Of a DNA stretch of 64,000 nucleotides, positions 59,921 through 64,000 are shown in pieces. Location of the stretch: NCBI GenBank assembly GCA_019918135.1, contig WBZZ01001368.1, positions 5,001 to 69,000 of the forward strand, in the 5' to 3' direction. The position numbers and the translations under genes were made by a program. The notes beneath the pieces were generated by a model, which searched no databases, was not told the DNA's origin, and worked only from the letters and a program-made list of their open reading frames with translations. Source of the stretch: Paulinella micropora. Its lineage: Eukaryota > Cercozoa > Imbricatea > Euglyphida > Paulinellidae. Position 1 is the first letter of the stretch, and each line of letters starts with the position of its first letter.

Positions 59921-60067
59921 GTTTGAAAAAAAAATGTCAGCGCTTCCCGTTAGAGAGATTATACTCGGAAAAAAAAAGACAGGGAAAGGCTCACTGATAG
60001 AATGCCACACACACTAGCTAGCCATACTAAAGCTAGTAGCTATACTCCCCTCTCTAAACTATATGCT
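59921..60067. repeat. Interspersed repeat family IV, copy 1 (about 150 bp)
   Basis: Contains CAGCGCTTCCCGTTAGA, GACAGGGAAAGGCTCACTG and CACACACACTAGCTA. Further copies at 61373-61530 and 63783-63934. Ends in or starts from an A-run. Confidence 0.9.
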
Positions 60068-60156
60068 GCGGCGCCCAAAGAGACCTTTTGACCCCCCCCC
60101 CCCGGGGCCCCCCCCTCACAAAAAAAAAGAAAAAGAAGAAGAAGGAGTAGGAAAGA

Positions 60157-60505
60157 TTATACCTCCAACGACATGTCCACTTCATCAGCGTCGACCGCGG
60201 GCTTTTTGGACTTCGGCTTGCCTAGTCACGTCAGAAATTAGAAACACTGAAAAAAAAGCACACAAAAAAAGATGAAATTTGCTAGTACCTGGCTTTTTCT
60301 TGCTGGACCCCTTAGGCATAGGAGGCTCAGGGGTCTCTTCTTCTTCAGGGACGTCTGGAACGTCTGGAACATCGTCGACGTCGATGGATTCTGCACAAAG
60401 AACCAAACAATATTACATACATCCTTCATTTTTCATTACATACAATGTTGCTACCGAATCTCAGTTTTTTTGGCCTGCCCGAAGAGCGAGGCTCAGTCGG
60501 GCCCT
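60157..60505 (-). CDS. Host acidic/basic nuclear-type protein, last three exons
   Basis: Minus-strand exons 60456-60505 region (KKNQKKGPTEPRSSGRPKK, ends at donor G|GTAGC, 60455), 60289-60390 (SIDVDDVPDVPDVPEEEETP, then PKGSSKKKPG) and 60157-60221 (KPKSKKPAVDADEVDMSL, stop 60157-60159). The introns 60222-60288 (GTACTAG...ACTAG, 67 bp) and 60391-60454 (GTAGCA...GTGCAG) keep one frame. The GRP-K-K stretch resembles an AT-hook. Low-complexity composition suggests a chromatin or nuclear protein tail; upstream exons were not resolved. Confidence 0.55.
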
Positions 60506-60569
60506 TTTTTTGATTCTTCTTCTAACGTTTCAGGCGAGCATGCAGTAAATATGCAAAATAAAGAAAAGG

Positions 60570-60682
60570 AAGATGCCAAAAAAAACAAAAAAAAAAACAA
60601 AAAAAAAACAAAAAAAAAAAAAAAAGATGGAGCTGGTGGAGAAAAAGAATAATAACATGTATATGAAGAAGAAAAAGAAAAT

Positions 60683-60718
<36 letters not shown>

Positions 60719-60760
60719 AGAAGAAGAAGAAGAAATGACCTTGTTTGCTTCGTACAGAAG
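60570..60760. repeat. Poly-A/(GAA)n low-complexity tract
   Basis: A-runs broken by C, then GAAGAA units. Intronic or intergenic; poly-Phe/poly-Ser/poly-Glu frames here are not genes. Confidence 0.9.
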
Positions 60761-60769
60761 CAAAAGCTC

Positions 60770-61112
60770 CCGCTTCCGCCAGTTGCAAATCATAGGCGGG
60801 TTCGTGGGGTTACCGACGTAGAGGAGCCACGCGGGCTTCACCTGCTTCTCGAAGTCCATCGGCGACGGATCAAGCATGCAAGAGTGTTTAAGGTTAAAAC
60901 CAAAAAAACCCATGAGCTGATATTGGATTTCGTCAGCCTTGCCATCGCCGTCAGTGTCGACCTCGCGCGCAGCAAAAATGAAGCGCTTCGATCCTGCAAC
61001 ATCCAAGTATAAAAAATATGTGCAGCTTGTGAATTTTGAAAAACATACAGTACCTCGATTGACTTGCACAGGAGTCTTCTTGCGTCAACCAATGGGAAAG
61101 ACAATGAAGAGC
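60770..61112 (-). CDS. Host gene fragment, exons with an Asp-rich loop (TMEM231-like?)
   Basis: A minus-strand exon ending upstream at the acceptor TTGCAG|GATCG (60993) reads RFIFAAREVDTDGDGKADE and then IQYQLMG. 'RE.D..gDGK.D...f.L' is the conserved stretch of the ciliary transmembrane protein TMEM231, but it also resembles a generic EF-hand-like loop. A small exon 61054-61112 with clean GT and AG borders precedes it (intron 60994-61053). Phases between these exons did not resolve, so the model is incomplete. Clearly host-type, with short introns. Confidence 0.35.
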
Positions 61113-61372
61113 CTGCAAATAAAAAATAAACAATCAGTTTATAAAAATCTTTCATACTTATAGGGAAAAAGACCCGGGAGCACAAGGTGAAGTTTCACCC
61201 TCACATGTCTCCACTTGCGTGGACGCCTTCAGTTCGAAATTGTTGTACTTTGTAAGTGCAACGTCGAGCGCGAGCGCCCCCTCCCGATGTTTGTTGTCCT
61301 CGGATGTGAACTTAAAGAGCAAGCTAATTAAAGCAGCAGCAAAAGAGGAATAATAATAATAATAATAAAAAG

Positions 61373-61530
61373 AGAGTTTAAATTTAAAAAAAATGGCAGC
61401 GCTTCCCGTTAGAAGAAATATACTCGAAAAAAAAAACAGGGAAAGGCTCACTGATAACTGATAGAAGGCCACACACACTAGCTAACTATACTAAAGCTAA
61501 GTATCTATACTCCCCTCTCTAAACTATGCT
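61373..61530. repeat. Interspersed repeat family IV, copy 2
   Basis: Matches 59921-60067 with few substitutions and a short AACTGATA duplication (ACTGATAACTGATAGAAGG). Confidence 0.88.
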
Positions 61531-61567
61531 ATCGAATAATAATAATAACAATATAATAATAATAATA

Positions 61568-61603
<36 letters not shown>

Positions 61604-61779
61604 TGTATCGTCTGCCAATTGCTGAGCCAAAAGGCCATGTGCATCCAGTCCTCCATTCCATAAGGAAAGTCTCCTCACCAATCGGTGGAATAAAGGAAGT
61701 GACGGCATAAAACATTAATCTAGGAGCTTTATACCAATCAGCCCATGGAAAGGGACCGATGGCCTATGTACTCCCTAAA
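61604..61779. repeat. Interspersed repeat family II, copy 2
   Basis: Near-identical to 59648-59823, bounded by AAT runs on both sides. Confidence 0.92.
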
Positions 61780-61792
61780 TAATAATAATAAT

Positions 61793-62199
61793 ACTATATC
61801 TGAGGCGTACTGATGCAGCTAATGGCATATCCTCAACGGACATAAGCCTCCAATACCCTTTTTCGAGGTCCTCCACCCCCCCGTGTCAGTCTCTCGCCTG
61901 ATGATCGGGGCCACCGATGGAGCTCCTGAGGGCAAGACTGCACTAAGCCGAGGTTATTCCGCAGTCCCAGCAACCTCTTGCAAGACGTCACCGAATGTGC
62001 AAGTGCATACACCAAGCGCGGTTGCTAGAGCTGCCTCAAAACCCCACCCATAACAATCTGGTGTCTGCTGGGTCCTGGGCTATCAACCAGCATATGCGGA
62101 GTTTAAGATCTTTTACGCGCGCAACGACCCTCCTCCCCAGCATCTACCACCAAAGGGTTATGAGTTAGCGTCACAGTTTAACGCCTTGAGGCCATTGGG

Positions 62200-62202
<3 letters not shown>
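61793..62202. repeat. Interspersed repeat family III, copy 2 (about 410 bp)
   Basis: Near-identical to 35852-36263 inside the CACTA element. Bounded by AAT runs, so it moved as a unit. Confidence 0.92.
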
Positions 62203-62203
<1 letters not shown>

Positions 62204-62286
<83 letters not shown>

Positions 62287-62310
62287 TAAAAGAGGAACAG
62301 AAGAAAAAGC

Positions 62311-62348
<38 letters not shown>
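62204..62348. repeat. (AAT)n microsatellites around a 30-bp island
   Basis: Two AAT runs separated by an AAGAGGAACAGAAGAAAAAGC island; no coding potential. Confidence 0.95.
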
Positions 62349-62523
62349 GTGTATCTCCTGCCAATTGCTGAGCCAAAAGGCCATGTGCATCCAGTCCTCC
62401 ATTCCATAAGGAAAGTCTCCACACCAATCGGTGGAATCAAGGAAGTGACGGCATAGAACATTACTCTAGGAGCTTTATACCAATCAGCCCATTGAAAAGG
62501 ACCAATGGCCTATGTACTCCCTA

Positions 62524-62524
<1 letters not shown>
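62349..62524. repeat. Interspersed repeat family II, copy 3
   Basis: Third copy, same ends as the others, followed directly by AAT repeats and a SINE. Confidence 0.92.
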
Positions 62525-62575
<51 letters not shown>

Positions 62576-62806
62576 GTGCTTCTCTGTCAATGGCTGATGC
62601 AAATCTGCACATGCGCCTCCATCGTCTCACCCGTGAGGAGAGTACGAAGAATTGACGATAGGCTCGAATGACACCCCCGCAAGGGCAGTTCCAACACTTC
62701 CAGACGGACCGGTATGTTCAATGAAAATACTGGTGGCACCGACGGGAATCGAACTGGCGACAGGGCCCAGATGGTAGAACTTGACCACTGGGCTATCACG
62801 GTGTCC

Positions 62807-62807
<1 letters not shown>
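62576..62807 (-). mobile_element. tRNA-derived SINE, copy B
   Basis: Same head, body and (ATT)n tail as copy A; almost identical in sequence, so recently active. Confidence 0.85.
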
Positions 62808-62887
<80 letters not shown>

Positions 62888-63127
62888 GTACTTCTCTGTC
62901 AATGGCGAATGCATTTCTGCACATGTGCCTCCATCGTCTCACCCGCGAGGGGAGTACGAAGATTTGACTATAGGCTCTACTGACATCCCCGCAAGGCAGC
63001 TCCAAGCCTTCCAGACAGACCAATACTTTCAAAGAAAATATCCTTTGAAAATACTGGCACCGACGGGAATCGAACTGGCGACAGGTCCCAGATGGTAGAC
63101 CTTAACCACTGGGCTATCGCGGTGCCA
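62888..63127 (-). mobile_element. tRNA-derived SINE, copy C
   Basis: The most diverged copy. Its head keeps the best acceptor pairing (GGCACCG with CGGTGCC), making the tRNA origin clearest, and it has a small ATCCTTTGAAA duplication in the body. Confidence 0.85.
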
Positions 63128-63134
63128 CATAATA

Positions 63135-63199
<65 letters not shown>

Positions 63200-63465
63200 G
63201 TGCTTCTCTGTCAATGGCTGATGCATTTCTGCACATGCGCCTCCATCGTCTCACCCGTGAGGGGAGTACGAAGAATTGGCGATAAGCTCTAATGACACCC
63301 CCGCAAGGGCAGTTCCAACACTTCCAGACGGGCCGGTATGTTCAATGAAAATACTGGTCCAGACGGATCGGTATGTACAATGAAAATACTGGTGGCACCG
63401 ACGGGAATCGAACTGGCGACAGGGCCCAGATGGTAGAACTTGACCACTGGGCTATCACGGTGTCC

Positions 63466-63466
<1 letters not shown>
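63200..63466 (-). mobile_element. tRNA-derived SINE, copy D
   Basis: As copies A and B but with an internal tandem duplication of about 35 bp (CCGGTATGTTCAATGAAAAT repeated, 63330-63390). Confidence 0.85.
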
Positions 63467-63934
<468 letters not shown>

Positions 63935-63943
63935 CAGTATCCA

Positions 63944-64000
<57 letters not shown>

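Noticed and set aside
63045-63127. Functional tRNA gene
   Set aside because: Box A and box B and acceptor pairing are present, but the anticodon arm does not fold properly and the same head is joined to a common body and ATT tail in four copies, so it is a SINE head.

Overview
The window looks like a eukaryotic (protist-type) chromosome segment carrying a degraded copy of a large DNA virus, with transposons nested inside it and ordinary host DNA on its right. The viral reading rests on the gene set: the two large RNA polymerase subunits, ribonucleotide reductase small subunit, a penton-like capsid protein next to another virion-type protein, histones H3 and H4, a DOT1-like methyltransferase and small membrane proteins, packed with short spacers and no clear introns. 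The lineage is not settled. Histone-bearing giant viruses (Medusavirus or Marseillevirus kin) and mirusviruses are candidates. Many viral genes are open in more than one frame, so the copy is a fossil, or the assembly has indel errors, or both.

Layout. 1-30.6 kb is mostly very GC-rich viral sequence: H3 tail (-), an unknown gene (+), an LRR gene inside a unit with terminal inverted repeats (-), a tyrosine-recombinase-like gene (+), the RPB1 body (-), then a block of more moderate GC (13.27-17.22 kb) with RNR2, a small ORF, a two-TM protein, the penton-like protein and a virion protein. This block separates the RPB1 body from the RPB1 N-terminal part (17.2-18.1 kb). Next come three more LRR genes mixed with duplicated scraps of the RPB1 5' end and the RPB2 3' end, then RPB2 (25.6-30.55 kb).

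30.6-43.46 kb is a nest of mobile elements: a CACTA/EnSpm-like DNA transposon with two divergent intron-containing genes, a Gypsy integrase fragment and a Copia RNase H fragment with an LTR. Seven arrays of the 16-bp palindrome CTGGAAATATTTCCAG lie in this transposon, most of them inside its introns; an eighth, variant array follows it.

43.47-58.19 kb returns to viral sequence: an unknown gene cut by the Copia LTR, a second RPB2-like C-terminal gene, a tandem array of hairpin-forming repeats of about 300 bp, the DOT1-like gene, a basic repeat protein, an unknown GC-rich gene, H4, a four-TM protein, a Cys-rich protein, a CA-type minisatellite and two gene remnants. From 58.19 kb the sequence is AT-richer host DNA with coiled-coil and acidic nuclear-type genes, and at least three short interspersed repeat families, one of them a tRNA-headed SINE, ending in or embedded in (AAT)n tracts.

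Working together, the polymerase subunits and RNR fit a virus that transcribes its own genome and supplies nucleotides. The histones plus the DOT1-like enzyme suggest its DNA was packaged or regulated as chromatin.
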